DNA of 64,000 nucleotides from a virus. Positions within the stretch are counted from its first letter, which is position 1. Each line of letters starts with the position of its first letter. The stretch spans positions 55,537 to 119,536 of the IMG/VR virus record IMGVR_UViG_3300044940_000489. One strand, 5' to 3'. The notes under the pieces are model-generated. The model searched no databases. It was not told the origin of the DNA and was given only the letters and a program-made list of their open reading frames with translations. Below, piece by piece: positions 16,831 to 25,487 of the stretch. A program made the translations under genes and the position numbers.

Positions 16831-17646
16831 TTATTGGCTTACTATTTTAAGAACTTGTGAATTACGTTTTTTTGTTGCAAAGTAATCAAGCATGGCTTCT
16901 CTTTCAGACTTGCTCAATACAGCCATCTTCTTTGGATCGGCTGATACTTTAACAAGCTTTTCGTGAAGCTCGGCGTCGGTAATTTCCTCATTTTTCTTAA
17001 GAGGAGCGTCGTCGCCTTTCTTGACATAATCGACTGCGTCGATGTTTGTGATAGCTTTACTTACTGGACGTGAAGCCATTTTTTCAATGATTTCACTCAT
17101 AAGCTTGATAGACTCCTTAGCTTCAGCCAATTCTTTTTCGGCCTTAGCTAGGCGACCATCTTCTCGCTTTTCAGACATCGCTAGCGGAGCCGGCTTGTCT
17201 TTGGAAGCTTCTTCTTTGGCTGGGGCCATTTCAGGAGCTTCTTCAGCTTTCGGACTGCGTTCTGACATTTCCGCTTCAATCGCTGCCTTAAGAGACGCAA
17301 GCATTTCATCGTCAAGATCCTTTACCATTTCTTCTAAAGATGCTTCCTCTTGCTCAGCTTCTGCTGGAGCTTTAGGTGCATCTTCTTCGGCTTCTGGTGC
17401 TTGGTTTTCGTATGAAGAATGTTCTTCATCCGCCTTCGCAACGGCTGATTGTTCCATTTCCTCTTTGGATTCTTCCTTAGATTCTTCGGATTCTACAGCC
17501 GATTTTTCTTTTTTGGACTCTTCTTTGCTTTCTTCCTTAGACTCTTCAGCTTTTTTTAGGCTAGCTTCTTCGGATTTTAGCAATTTGTCCAGATCTTTTG
17601 AAACTTCTGCGAGAAGTTTCTCCAGATCGTATTTTTCTGCTGACAT
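16831..17646 (-). CDS. Capsid scaffolding protein
   Basis: 271 residues from MSAEKYDLEK (ATG 17646, AAAGGAG seven bases upstream; an in-frame start at 17679 has no SD). Very Glu/Lys/Ala/Ser-rich with repeated EESKEESK blocks (residues ~25-60), a long coiled coil (EKELAEAKESIKLMSEII) and a basic C-terminus. Highly charged, helical, ending in a small basic domain, and directly upstream of the capsid gene: the usual scaffold plan. It would be degraded by the protease encoded two genes upstream during head maturation. Confidence 0.8.
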   Translation of the reverse strand: MSAEKYDLEKLLAEVSKDLDKLLKSEEASLKKAEESKEESKEESKKEKSAVESEESKEESKEEMEQSAVAKADEEHSSYENQAPEAEEDAPKAPAEAEQEEASLEEMVKDLDDEMLASLKAAIEAEMSERSPKAEEAPEMAPAKEEASKDKPAPLAMSEKREDGRLAKAEKELAEAKESIKLMSEIIEKMASRPVSKAITNIDAVDYVKKGDDAPLKKNEEITDAELHEKLVKVSADPKKMAVLSKSEREAMLDYFATKKRNSQVLKIVSQ

Positions 17647-17679
17647 GTGCCAACTCCTTTCTGGTTGAATATATTCCAA

Positions 17680-18165
17680 TTATTGTCCAGAAAGTGGCCA
17701 CTGAAGGTCAGGCTCGATTCGGTCAATCAAAACGCAAGTAGAGCTTGTGTTAACAGTTCCGTCAGCCAAGAACAAAGAAAGAGCTGGCTCAACAGCTAGG
17801 TCTGTGAGGTACAGCTCAACTTTAATTCCTAGGCGGAACAGCTCATTCAAAATTCTAGCTTGATTTGAAGCAGTAAGCTGAGAAGCGATTGGCGTAGCGC
17901 TATCTCCTTCAGAGATCATCTGAGCGACCATTGGAGTGTACACTTTTTGTGCTCCACCAACAATGTCGGAAAACTGTGTACCCTGAGCTACGATGCGGAT
18001 AACAGCTTTTTGTTCAGTAGACGACCATGAAGAATCCTGTTGGATTTCCAAGCGAGCACCAGCGGCATCAACCGAGTCACGGACGATGTATCCAGCAGGC
18101 ATGCGCTTTGAAAGTCGGTCTTTCAAAGAACGAACTAGGCTTTGCGATTTTGCTATAGCAGACAT
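17680..18165 (-). CDS. Structural protein in capsid operon
   Basis: 161 residues, SD GCAAGGAG upstream of ATG. A basic N-terminal helix (SQSLVRSLKDRLSKRM) precedes an alpha/beta body (QKAVIRIVAQGT, VELYLTDLAVEPALSLFL). No motif recognised. Lying between protease and scaffold genes it may be a head decoration, vertex or assembly factor. Confidence 0.5.
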   Translation of the reverse strand: MSAIAKSQSLVRSLKDRLSKRMPAGYIVRDSVDAAGARLEIQQDSSWSSTEQKAVIRIVAQGTQFSDIVGGAQKVYTPMVAQMISEGDSATPIASQLTASNQARILNELFRLGIKVELYLTDLAVEPALSLFLADGTVNTSSTCVLIDRIEPDLQWPLSGQ

Positions 18166-18245
18166 TTAATTACTCCTTGCGGGTGTGTATGTATTGGAAT
18201 AATACCGGATTATTAGTAAGTTATTTTACTAAATAGCCAATATTA

Positions 18246-19187
18246 TTATTGTTTTTTAAATTTTAAGTAAAAAGCTTCGGCCTCTTGTTCGTACTTGGCC
18301 AAATACCTCTTTTTTAAGGCCTCTAGGATTTTATCCAAGTCCTTATCATTCGCCCCGGGCAAAGCCTTCTTAAGCTCTGCTCGTGTAGGCATTTTGCGGA
18401 ACATTTTAGTTAGCCTGCCCAGCTCAGATTCGCCTTGTAGGGCCGATCCCTGAGTTAGGCTGCTGGGCGCTGCATTTGCCCCGCCAGCAGTCAGAGTCTT
18501 TTTTAGCTTGGCATGTGCTTCAGCCAATCTATCTATCCGACTCATACTTCCCTGCAATACGAATTGCATATCAATAGATTTGTAAAGAGGCTCTATGACT
18601 CCCTCGGCAGCCTCATGTTTTGCCATTGGCTTGGGGGCTCCTGGAGCAGAGTGATCCTCTACTATATCCATTGTAGCGGTTCTATTGCATGGCTTTATAG
18701 TAGCAGCCATTCCGCGAATAATAGTTTTCTTTAAGATATTGCCGTCCCTTTTAAGGGTACTGCCCTCAACACTTAGGCCCAGTCTGAACGGTGCGTCGGA
18801 ACGATTAAGTGCCCTAGCAATACTGGCGGCGGCCCTAGCGTTATCATGCGCATCTGGTCCATCCCAAATTTCTAGCTTTCCATAAATAAGGGGTCGCTGA
18901 ATTTTGGACCAGGCCTTAAGTTCCCTTTCGTTGGCGCAGTCTTCTTTAGAGAAGATCTTTTTTGCGTCAAGCACCCTGCCTATGATGGATGAGAACCCCT
19001 TTGCATGATCTGGCGTATCGGCTTTCTCAATGTCTTTTGGAGAAATATGCTCAGTATTAACTAAGGCCTTTCCGGACTTAAGCTCTGATATATCTGCACC
19101 CGAAATATCAAGAATTTCCCCAGAAGTATCGGGCACTTCCGATCCAAATACACCTTCTAGGATAAGGTTTTTCTTAAGAGAAGACAT
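18246..19187 (-). CDS. Prohead protease with scaffold-like tail
   Basis: 313 residues. The serine protease core has NTEH with His47, and GLSVEG with Ser139, in the order and spacing of herpes-assemblin-like phage prohead proteases, with further core pieces RPLIYGKLEIWD and IIRGMAATIKPCN. Residues ~205-313 form a helical, charged tail. Within it residues 228-251 match the capsid N-terminus at 19 of 24 positions, up to and including TQGSALQ. The tail is probably a delivery segment removed by self-cleavage. Located upstream of scaffold and capsid as in other head operons. Confidence 0.85.
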   Translation of the reverse strand: MSSLKKNLILEGVFGSEVPDTSGEILDISGADISELKSGKALVNTEHISPKDIEKADTPDHAKGFSSIIGRVLDAKKIFSKEDCANERELKAWSKIQRPLIYGKLEIWDGPDAHDNARAAASIARALNRSDAPFRLGLSVEGSTLKRDGNILKKTIIRGMAATIKPCNRTATMDIVEDHSAPGAPKPMAKHEAAEGVIEPLYKSIDMQFVLQGSMSRIDRLAEAHAKLKKTLTAGGANAAPSSLTQGSALQGESELGRLTKMFRKMPTRAELKKALPGANDKDLDKILEALKKRYLAKYEQEAEAFYLKFKKQ

Positions 19188-19250
19188 ATTTAATATATTA
19201 GGTTTTAGGCTTAAGTCATTGTATTTATTGTATTATTTTGATATTTTGAA

Positions 19251-19303
19251 TAAAAAACTAGACTTTATTATTTTTTTACGAGATACTGGCTTTAACAAGG
19301 GGG
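19251..19303 (+). promoter_or_regulatory. 53-bp promoter repeat, copy 1
   Basis: TAGACT (19259-19264), exactly 17 bases, GATACT (19282-19287), then an AAGGGGG ribosome site at the end. It differs from copy 2 at only 4 of 53 positions. Each box matches the sigma70 consensus at four of six bases; it may instead be read by the phage sigma factor encoded at 29682. Confidence 0.65.
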
Positions 19304-19310
19304 TATGCAT

Positions 19311-19586
19311 ATGATGCACGAAATAAAAATAAACGAAACAACTAACCTTATTGATGTTGTTAGCTACAAAACCGACCTTGTTAATGAAAAGATTGTTCGA
19401 GTAGTATTGAATGAATCTAACGGCATGACTAAGCAGCAAGCAGTGACCTACATGATGGCGCTTGGCATTAATTCTTTAGAAATCGCCTTGGCTCTGGATG
19501 AGATGGAGCACAACGGACATAATGTGGCAAGCTTCGGTGCTCAGGGTAACTTTGTGTTTTCTGCGTTTGAAGGTTTTAGGAACTAA
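19311..19586 (+). CDS. Hypothetical 91-residue protein behind promoter repeat
   Basis: Start chosen at ATG 19311 (MMHEIKIN), seven bases after AAGGGGG; an ATG at 19305 is too close to the SD. Residues 40-75 are helical (MTKQQAVTYMMALGINSLEIALALDEM), reminiscent of a small winged-helix or adaptor. First gene of a plus-strand island inside a minus-strand region. Function unknown. Confidence 0.55.
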   Translation: MMHEIKINETTNLIDVVSYKTDLVNEKIVRVVLNESNGMTKQQAVTYMMALGINSLEIALALDEMEHNGHNVASFGAQGNFVFSAFEGFRN

Positions 19587-19587
19587 T

Positions 19588-19875
19588 ATGTCTAAGGTTA
19601 TTAAGCTTTTTAGTAATAATATCTATGATTTCGCCCAAGCAAATAAGCTGTCATTGGTATGCCGATGGAATGCCGATACTTTGACCTGGGAAGCCGCGTT
19701 TGATAGATGTTTGCTCAAAACGCCTGATACCGGCGCCTACTTGAGCGGCAAGATTGGACTTGGCAAAACGGCACATGAGGCTATCAGTGAGTACTGGAAT
19801 ATTATAAATGGGAATACATTAGTGCTAGAGCCATTTGGCGGCAGCAAAAGAAGAAAAGAAATACCGGTTATTTAG
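19588..19875 (+). CDS. Hypothetical 95-residue protein
   Basis: Starts MSKVIKLFSNNIYDF directly after the previous stop. The middle contains WNADTLTWEAAFDRCLL and GKTAHEAISEYW, with the look of a small alpha/beta protein; GLGKT is not a full P-loop. Function unknown. Confidence 0.5.
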   Translation: MSKVIKLFSNNIYDFAQANKLSLVCRWNADTLTWEAAFDRCLLKTPDTGAYLSGKIGLGKTAHEAISEYWNIINGNTLVLEPFGGSKRRKEIPVI

Positions 19876-19884
19876 GAGAGAAAT

Positions 19885-20145
19885 GTGGTGAAAAATTATA
19901 AGTATATAGTCGAGTTTCCAAAAAGTTTTGAGGCTAACACATTAGATGAGATTATAGAAAGAACTGGGTGGAGCAAGGGTACAATACAGAGAATTTTGAA
20001 TGGCAATTCCAGGATTCCTGTCGAAATTAGAAGATCCGGAAAACCTAGCAGCATTATGAATAAATTTAGGGCCAAAAACACAAAAACACCTAATGATGAG
20101 CTACCTTTGGGGTCTGGCAATATCAAAACGATACGGGAAGATTAA
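19885..20145 (+). CDS. Putative small HTH DNA-binding protein
   Basis: GTG start (19885, or the next codon GTG 19888) behind AGGAG. Residues ~18-40 (LDEIIERTGWSKGTIQRILNG) have the helix-turn-helix pattern of small repressors, followed by a basic, Pro-containing tail. It could regulate the twin promoters around it (inference). Confidence 0.55.
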   Translation: MVKNYKYIVEFPKSFEANTLDEIIERTGWSKGTIQRILNGNSRIPVEIRRSGKPSSIMNKFRAKNTKTPNDELPLGSGNIKTIRED

Positions 20146-20195
20146 AAAACTAGACTTTATTATTTTTGTGCGAGATACTTGTTTTAACAAGGGGG
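20143..20195 (+). promoter_or_regulatory. 53-bp promoter repeat, copy 2
   Basis: TAGACT (20151-20156), 17 bases, GATACT (20174-20179), ending in AAGGGGG. The TAA of the HTH gene lies within its first bases. Nearly identical to copy 1, including the shared ACAAGGGGG leader, so the two flanking transcripts are probably controlled together. Confidence 0.65.
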
Positions 20196-20199
20196 ATGT

Positions 20200-20487
20200 A
20201 TGGGATTGATATTTGGTAGCAGAAAGAAACTGATTGTTACACTGGCAGCACTCGTTCCTGCCGCTGCAATTGTTGATATGCTTCTTTTGAAATTGTTATT
20301 TGGTGAAGGGGTCGATAATTTTGCTAATGGCGTAATTATCGCTGGAGCTGTATTGGCAGTAGTAAATTCTACTGTATTGGGCATTATGAATCTAGTCGAG
20401 GCGAAGCGAGATGCGGATGCAATTAAAAGAGCTATGGAGCAGTCTTTTGAGGAAGACTACGAGTCGGATTCCGAGGAGACGGCCTAA
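20200..20487 (+). CDS. Two-helix membrane protein
   Basis: 95 residues from an ATG five bases after GGGGG. Two hydrophobic helices (about 10-33, VTLAALVPAAAIVDMLLLKLLF; about 43-63, VIIAGAVLAVVNSTVLGIM) precede an acidic C-terminus (EEDYESDSEE). Its stop overlaps the convergent gene by four bases. Possibly a membrane remodelling or superinfection protein; unknown. Confidence 0.55.
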   Translation: MGLIFGSRKKLIVTLAALVPAAAIVDMLLLKLLFGEGVDNFANGVIIAGAVLAVVNSTVLGIMNLVEAKRDADAIKRAMEQSFEEDYESDSEETA

Positions 20488-20507
20488 CGGTCTCCTCTTT
20501 GCTTTTT
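20473..20507 (+). terminator. Intrinsic terminator overlapping gene end
   Basis: GAGGAGAC (20473-20480), a nine-base loop, GTCTCCTC (20490-20497), then TTTGCTTTTTA. The hairpin starts inside the last codons of the membrane protein gene and also covers the 3' end of the convergent minus gene. Confidence 0.75.
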
Positions 20508-22322
20508 ATACTCGTCGTAATCCTTACCTTTATATACAATTTTACTGCCTTCAAATCCGAATCCTGGCATTAAGACGGTTAGAATATCGCGACAATTGCT
20601 GGAAACAATGCCACGAGCCACAAAAGATGCGTCCTCTTCTACGGTTAGGCAATAGACTCTTCCATTGTTTCTAGTTCGGCCATATTTTATGGACAGTATT
20701 TTTGTTTCTTGAAATGAATATATTCCATCGTGATTGTTCAGTATATTTTGTATATCGGCAATAACTCTATCTTTTTTAATGTCCGAAGATTTTTTAAAGC
20801 CGTACCTTAATACGGACCAGCCTTGATTTTTAAGCCATGAGTCCCTGGCTTGATCTTTTGCTATCCTGTCTCCTTCATGGTATTTGCCATCTATCTCAAT
20901 TGCTATTTTATCCTCTACTAATGCTATATCTATGCAGTATCTGCCGACTTGATATTCCATTTCAACAGTTTTCTGTCTATAAAAATCTTTAATCCAAGAA
21001 TATACGTAACGCTGCTTTTTTGATATGCGAGTTGAGGCAGAGGCCTGCATCATCTGCGGCAATCTAGATATTAGTTTATCTCTTTGTTGCGCCCTTCTCT
21101 CTTCATTCCAATACTGTGACGCAAAATAAGACCTGGCACCATTTTCATATGCTTTTAAAATGCCCTGAGAGCAATTTGCCGCCCGAATACTTTTCTGTTC
21201 TATGGATAGCGTATCGTGGTAATGCTTGACTTGGGCACGCATCAGTTCATTGAAGCATGCCTGAGAGCATGTTTTGGACATTTCAAAGCCTACGGAATGC
21301 TTGAATTTGGTTTGCTTTCCACAAACCACACACGGATAATTCAACTGAATAAATTTATCTTCTTCCGTTAAATCTTTTGCTTCTATCCAGCCTCTCTGGG
21401 TTAAAAATTTATGGTCGGGAGTGACATGGTGTGCAAATCTTCTGCCATTATACTCATAATGAATTATCATGTTTTTTTTGTTGGTATATGGCTCATTAAT
21501 AACGCCCACAACTTTTTTAAATTTACCTGTATGCGTTAGTACCTTTTCTCCAACTTTAACATTTTTAATTGCCTTCCAGCCTGTCTCGGTTAAAACTGGC
21601 ATGCGCCCCTCTGTAAAACAATTGGGATGGGTCGGGCTTACGCTAGCATCTGGATTTTTCCAGTGTCCGGGACTGCCCGAAAGTTCACTCATCTTGTAGA
21701 CTTTAGGCGTAATTTTGTCTGGCATTGTCCAAAGGCGCCAGCAGATCCGGCAACGCTTTTCATCGAGTACGCCAATCTTAAAAACGACAGGGTCGTCGAT
21801 GCCAACCGATTTAGCTGCACCCAAAATGCCATCGAACGCACCTATATTTTGTGCATTATGAAGTTCATGGGTGACCAGAACGTCTGCAGCCTTCTTAATC
21901 TTGTCTCTTTGATCCTTTAATTCTTTTGAGATAGAAGCTAGGATCTTTTGTCCCTCTGGCTGCCTAATGTAATCTTCTGGCTTCTGATTCTTTATCTTAG
22001 CTTCTACGGTCAAATTGTCGATTTTTTCGCCAACAATCCTAGTAGTGTCTGCTATTGCTTTTTGCTCTAGGGCATCTATATACTTTTCTGCAATATCCTT
22101 AAGCTTGCTAATAGACTTATCATCTGGCCGCCCAGGCTTTATATCATTAACTGTATTGGCATGAGAATACAGATGCCCTATTGTAGTATTGGGATCAAAG
22201 TTCTTTAATAAAAACAAGAACTGAGTGGAAACTTTATCTGGTCCCAAAAGATGCATCTTAAGGGACGAGAACGTCTTCTTTATATTATCTTCTATTATTT
22301 TTTGTAGCTGCTTAGTCAGCAC
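20484..22322 (-). CDS. MuF-type minor head protein with intein
   Basis: 612 codons from a GTG start with AGGAG upstream. The host protein is residues 1-234 plus 577-612 (270 residues): a helical N-terminus, then VLDEKRCRICWRLW and the HPN/CRD junction of the SPP1 gp7/MuF fold. These proteins bind the portal and DNA inside the head. Residues 235-576 are an intein inserted exactly between Asn and Cys of the conserved HPNC motif. It follows the portal gene, as expected for this family. A working head protein requires splicing. Confidence 0.85.
   Translation of the reverse strand: MLTKQLQKIIEDNIKKTFSSLKMHLLGPDKVSTQFLFLLKNFDPNTTIGHLYSHANTVNDIKPGRPDDKSISKLKDIAEKYIDALEQKAIADTTRIVGEKIDNLTVEAKIKNQKPEDYIRQPEGQKILASISKELKDQRDKIKKAADVLVTHELHNAQNIGAFDGILGAAKSVGIDDPVVFKIGVLDEKRCRICWRLWTMPDKITPKVYKMSELSGSPGHWKNPDASVSPTHPNCFTEGRMPVLTETGWKAIKNVKVGEKVLTHTGKFKKVVGVINEPYTNKKNMIIHYEYNGRRFAHHVTPDHKFLTQRGWIEAKDLTEEDKFIQLNYPCVVCGKQTKFKHSVGFEMSKTCSQACFNELMRAQVKHYHDTLSIEQKSIRAANCSQGILKAYENGARSYFASQYWNEERRAQQRDKLISRLPQMMQASASTRISKKQRYVYSWIKDFYRQKTVEMEYQVGRYCIDIALVEDKIAIEIDGKYHEGDRIAKDQARDSWLKNQGWSVLRYGFKKSSDIKKDRVIADIQNILNNHDGIYSFQETKILSIKYGRTRNNGRVYCLTVEEDASFVARGIVSSNCRDILTVLMPGFGFEGSKIVYKGKDYDEYKKQRGDR
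20595..21620 (-). other. Intein (342 residues) with PD-(D/E)XK/DUF559-like endonuclease
   Basis: Starts with Cys235 (CFTEGRMPVLTETGW, block A), block B HHVTPDHKFLT, and ends VYCLTVEEDASFVARGIVSSN before Cys577 (+1). The penultimate residue is Ser, not the usual His. Between the splicing blocks are a CxxC pair (CVVCGKQ) with a later Cys pair and a nuclease domain (about 435-525). The nuclease contains YCIDIALVEDKIAIEIDGKY, H482 and GWSVLRYGF, as in DUF559/Vsr-like nucleases. No LAGLIDADG motif is seen. Confidence 0.85.
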
Positions 22323-22331
22323 AGATCGCTC

Positions 22332-24416
22332 CTAGTGGTTGTGACCTTCGTGCGGGTCCTTGCCTGTCAGAGCTTCTTCGATAGAATTAATCATGTCTTT
22401 CGACTGTTCGTCAAGTTCCTTAAGAATTTTAGCCTTAGCCAGCTTATGCTTTTTCAGCAGCTCTTTTCTTGTGACTGGCAACTTGGACTCTGACTTATTC
22501 AGACTTTCGCCCAGCTGTGCTATTGCAGAATCTAGATCTGATGACTCGTTTTCTTCTTGCTCTGGCTGCTGCTCTTGCTGCTGGGCACCTTGTTCTGGCT
22601 GTTGGGCCCCTTGCTGTTGCTGAAGTGCCGCCTGCTGCTGCATAGTAGCTTGTTGCATTTCGGCTTGCTTTTTCATGATGAAAACTTGAATGCTTGTTTG
22701 ATCGCCCATGCAATATGCAAGTTCTGGGTCCTGGTCGGCAGCTTTAAATTGTTCGCCGCCGAAAGCTTTTAAGATCTGGCCCTTAGTGTAATATTTTTCA
22801 AGAACCTGCAAATAAGCAGGATTCATTGGGAACTGGCCAGCCAATGGAACCGCGTCTTTTTCAACCCTCTCCATGATATCGTTCATGGAAAGATAGAGGG
22901 CCTGGTCCTGCTGAAGTCTAGTTGCTTCCTTTTCTGGAGAATCAGCGTCCAGCCCCTCTAAATCAATTCTTAGATATTTTGACCACTGTTCGTTAATTTT
23001 TGGCAAAAGACGCTCATTGAAAAAGTCTTCATAGAGCATAAGAAGCGGCCTTAGCCCAATGTCTCGGGCGGCCATAAGCTTCCACTCATTGTTGGATTCA
23101 GATAGAGACTGGCTATTGGTTCCGCGTGAAAGGTATGAAAGAGCCGCGACTTCGTCAGGAGACATCTGGTAGGCAGCGAAAATCATACGTTTATTCAAGT
23201 CGGCAAGGTACTGGAATTCCATATCCCTATTGCCGCCGTCTAGTGGCTGGATTTCTAGAGCATCGTCTACTCCCATTCCAAACACCGGAACACGCCATGC
23301 AGAGTTGACTGAATTTATATGGGCCTGCATTTGCAATTTAATATTGTCAATATCTTGCTTGCTCAAATCATTTGATTTAAAGATCATTACGTTTCTGGCA
23401 GCTCTGCCATTAACGAAATACATCTTATTATGAGAAGTTAAATTGATGTGGGTTGTAACGGCGGACAATATGCGCTCTACTGGGGATACTGGATATCCAT
23501 TTCGATTGATATCCGTAGAGGGATTCATATTCATAACTACAAGTTCTTCATCTGTAAAAACTTGTCGCGGAATTCCATCAATTACCTGAACCCAAGAATA
23601 TTCGTCTCTACTAAAACGGTCAACATCGACCAGAAGATTGCCCTCACCTTTAATTTTTTGTAAAAGTGCTCGGGCTTCTTTTCTAATATTAAGGGCTTCA
23701 GCAGACTCCCCGCGCTGCTTTTGAACTTGATGAATAGTAAGTGCATCGACTGATCGCCAACTGTGGAAGTCGCCTTTTCCGTCTTTTCGGATTTCTGCTG
23801 CGAATGAGCCGCCAAGCAATGCATCTTCGATTGTTGACATCAAGAATTGACCCAGCCCCTGTCGCTCCGTGTCTTTGAGACCATCTGTGCGGCCACAATT
23901 AACCATAAGCTCTCTTAGGGCCGGTATGGCTTCTTTTTTAAGTTCTTCAATTTGCTCTTTAGTAAGTTGTCGGACTGCTTCTGGCTTAATATTAACTGCA
24001 AATCCAACATCAAAGCGATTGGCTCTTGGCCGTGAAAACATTAGCATTTGGCGGGCCCGAACTGGCAATATAACGCCGCCAATCAATTCTTCGGTGTCCC
24101 TTAGCCTCTTGAGAATGTCTACAGGTATAAGATTTTGTCTTCTTCTGAAGATAGAGGAGAGATTCCCCTCTTGCTTATTGGGATCTACATCAAAACTAAG
24201 CTGCTGGGCGCTTTCAATGTCTCTAGATTTTTTTAGAACCTCTAGAATTGAAGCGATAGTATCACCGCCACCGTTTTGACGGATAGGCATCATAGTAATG
24301 AGTCCAGCTTTAATGCCGTCAGCGGATTCAGTTTTTTGTAAGTTTTCTTTCAGCAAGTCCTGAACTGCTTCGCGAATCAGTTCTGCTGAGATATCTTTTT
24401 TATTATTTTCAGACAT
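22332..24416 (-). CDS. Portal protein
   Basis: 694 residues. Portal-like core between about 100 and 480: VDRFSRDEYSWVQVIDG, NRNGYPVSPVERILSAVTTH, a long helix HINLTSHNKMYFVNG, and DLNKRMIFAAYQMSPDEVAALS followed by a Ser/Asn-rich loop. The C-terminal ~130 residues are Gln-rich (many QQ pairs) and then Lys/Glu helices. It forms the dodecameric DNA channel at one capsid vertex. Lies next to the MuF gene and near TerL, the standard head order. Confidence 0.85.
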   Translation of the reverse strand: MSENNKKDISAELIREAVQDLLKENLQKTESADGIKAGLITMMPIRQNGGGDTIASILEVLKKSRDIESAQQLSFDVDPNKQEGNLSSIFRRRQNLIPVDILKRLRDTEELIGGVILPVRARQMLMFSRPRANRFDVGFAVNIKPEAVRQLTKEQIEELKKEAIPALRELMVNCGRTDGLKDTERQGLGQFLMSTIEDALLGGSFAAEIRKDGKGDFHSWRSVDALTIHQVQKQRGESAEALNIRKEARALLQKIKGEGNLLVDVDRFSRDEYSWVQVIDGIPRQVFTDEELVVMNMNPSTDINRNGYPVSPVERILSAVTTHINLTSHNKMYFVNGRAARNVMIFKSNDLSKQDIDNIKLQMQAHINSVNSAWRVPVFGMGVDDALEIQPLDGGNRDMEFQYLADLNKRMIFAAYQMSPDEVAALSYLSRGTNSQSLSESNNEWKLMAARDIGLRPLLMLYEDFFNERLLPKINEQWSKYLRIDLEGLDADSPEKEATRLQQDQALYLSMNDIMERVEKDAVPLAGQFPMNPAYLQVLEKYYTKGQILKAFGGEQFKAADQDPELAYCMGDQTSIQVFIMKKQAEMQQATMQQQAALQQQQGAQQPEQGAQQQEQQPEQEENESSDLDSAIAQLGESLNKSESKLPVTRKELLKKHKLAKAKILKELDEQSKDMINSIEEALTGKDPHEGHNH

Positions 24417-24441
24417 ACCTATTCCATATTAGAATAGCAGG

Positions 24442-25437
24442 TTATTCAGCTGAGGCAACTAATACTTTAAGTGAGGAAAGCGACAGATTTTTAATAACTA
24501 GACTAAAAGCAGAGCCCTGCTTTAATAAAAGCGCCGGCTTTTCTGGATTACCAATGACTTCGGGCTCGATCTCGCTGAGGTCTCCTATATCGCCATTAAA
24601 TCTAGCCGCACACTTATCTTGGGCAGCAATTAAAACAAATTTTTTCGCAGATGAGTAGAAAACAAGTCCAGAGACTCCGGGCGTGACGGACGTTTCTAGT
24701 GGAATCCCATTAGGTGCAGCGACTGAGATCTCGAACCAAGAGGGCGTAACCTCTGTGATAGAGTAAGTCCCAAACACTGATGAGGAGAATCCTGCGCTAA
24801 TTTTAACTTTATCGCCGACCTGTATTTGATTGCCAACGGTTCCATTGCTATACACCAGAAAATCAGAGGCTGTGTTCACGGTAAAAGTCTGTGCAACAGC
24901 GTTTAGATTTTGATATGTCAAAGAAGTAGCAGTTTTTGAAAGTATCGTAAACTTCCCTCTATTTGCGATAGATGCTCCGGAAAGTGGAAGTAGATTCAAA
25001 ATGTCGCCAACTTGTACCGATGTGGTATCGATTGGAGTGCCTCCAGTATTGGTAAGAGTTGCTATCGGGCCGTTAACTGTGATTGCAAAGACAGAGGTAT
25101 TATCAATGCCAATAGCCCTATCATTTCTAAAAACCGGATTTGTTCCAGAGACGTATGTAAATCTATAAATATTTTTATTGGGGTCAGGCTTTGAGCTAGT
25201 AAAGGCCGTATCCGAAGCTATCGCGGTAGTGCGAGTTCCATCAAAAACTGTAACTGTGGCGCTAGGTGGAATCAGGAAGGACTCGGAAATTGCTTCTTGT
25301 ACCGGCAAACCTGCGACCTTGTATTGCAAGTCAAAATTGCGAACCAATGGATTGTTAGAGGCGTTTAAGTCCTCGTAAGCAATTGAATTTACTTGAAGAT
25401 TTAGCTTGCCCAAAATAAACTCCTCATTTTTAAACAC
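24442..25437 (-). CDS. Beta-rich virion structural protein
   Basis: 331 residues composed of alternating strands and Ser/Thr/Gly turns (SATVTVFDGTRTTAIASD, VQVGDILNLLPLSGASIANR, IQVGDKVKISAGF). The two VGD segments suggest a duplicated small barrel. Between portal and terminase genes; a head fibre, decoration or connector protein is likely. Family not recognised. Confidence 0.55.
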   Translation of the reverse strand: MFKNEEFILGKLNLQVNSIAYEDLNASNNPLVRNFDLQYKVAGLPVQEAISESFLIPPSATVTVFDGTRTTAIASDTAFTSSKPDPNKNIYRFTYVSGTNPVFRNDRAIGIDNTSVFAITVNGPIATLTNTGGTPIDTTSVQVGDILNLLPLSGASIANRGKFTILSKTATSLTYQNLNAVAQTFTVNTASDFLVYSNGTVGNQIQVGDKVKISAGFSSSVFGTYSITEVTPSWFEISVAAPNGIPLETSVTPGVSGLVFYSSAKKFVLIAAQDKCAARFNGDIGDLSEIEPEVIGNPEKPALLLKQGSAFSLVIKNLSLSSLKVLVASAE

Positions 25438-25487
25438 TTAAAAATTAAGTTTAATAACTAAATATTTGTAAATACTAAGCTTTTTGA

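Noticed and set aside
17042-17668. Ser/Ala-rich 208-codon plus-strand ORF
   Set aside because: Mirror of the Glu/Lys/Ala-rich scaffold gene; composition is explained by the opposite strand.
19731-19790. P-loop in the 95-residue protein (KIGLGKT)
   Set aside because: GxxxxGK(S/T) spacing is incomplete, and no Walker B is present in so small a protein.
22360-22772. Cys/Ser- and Leu-rich plus-strand ORFs
   Set aside because: Antisense of the Gln-rich portal C-terminus; no RBS and biased only through the CAG/CAA repeats.
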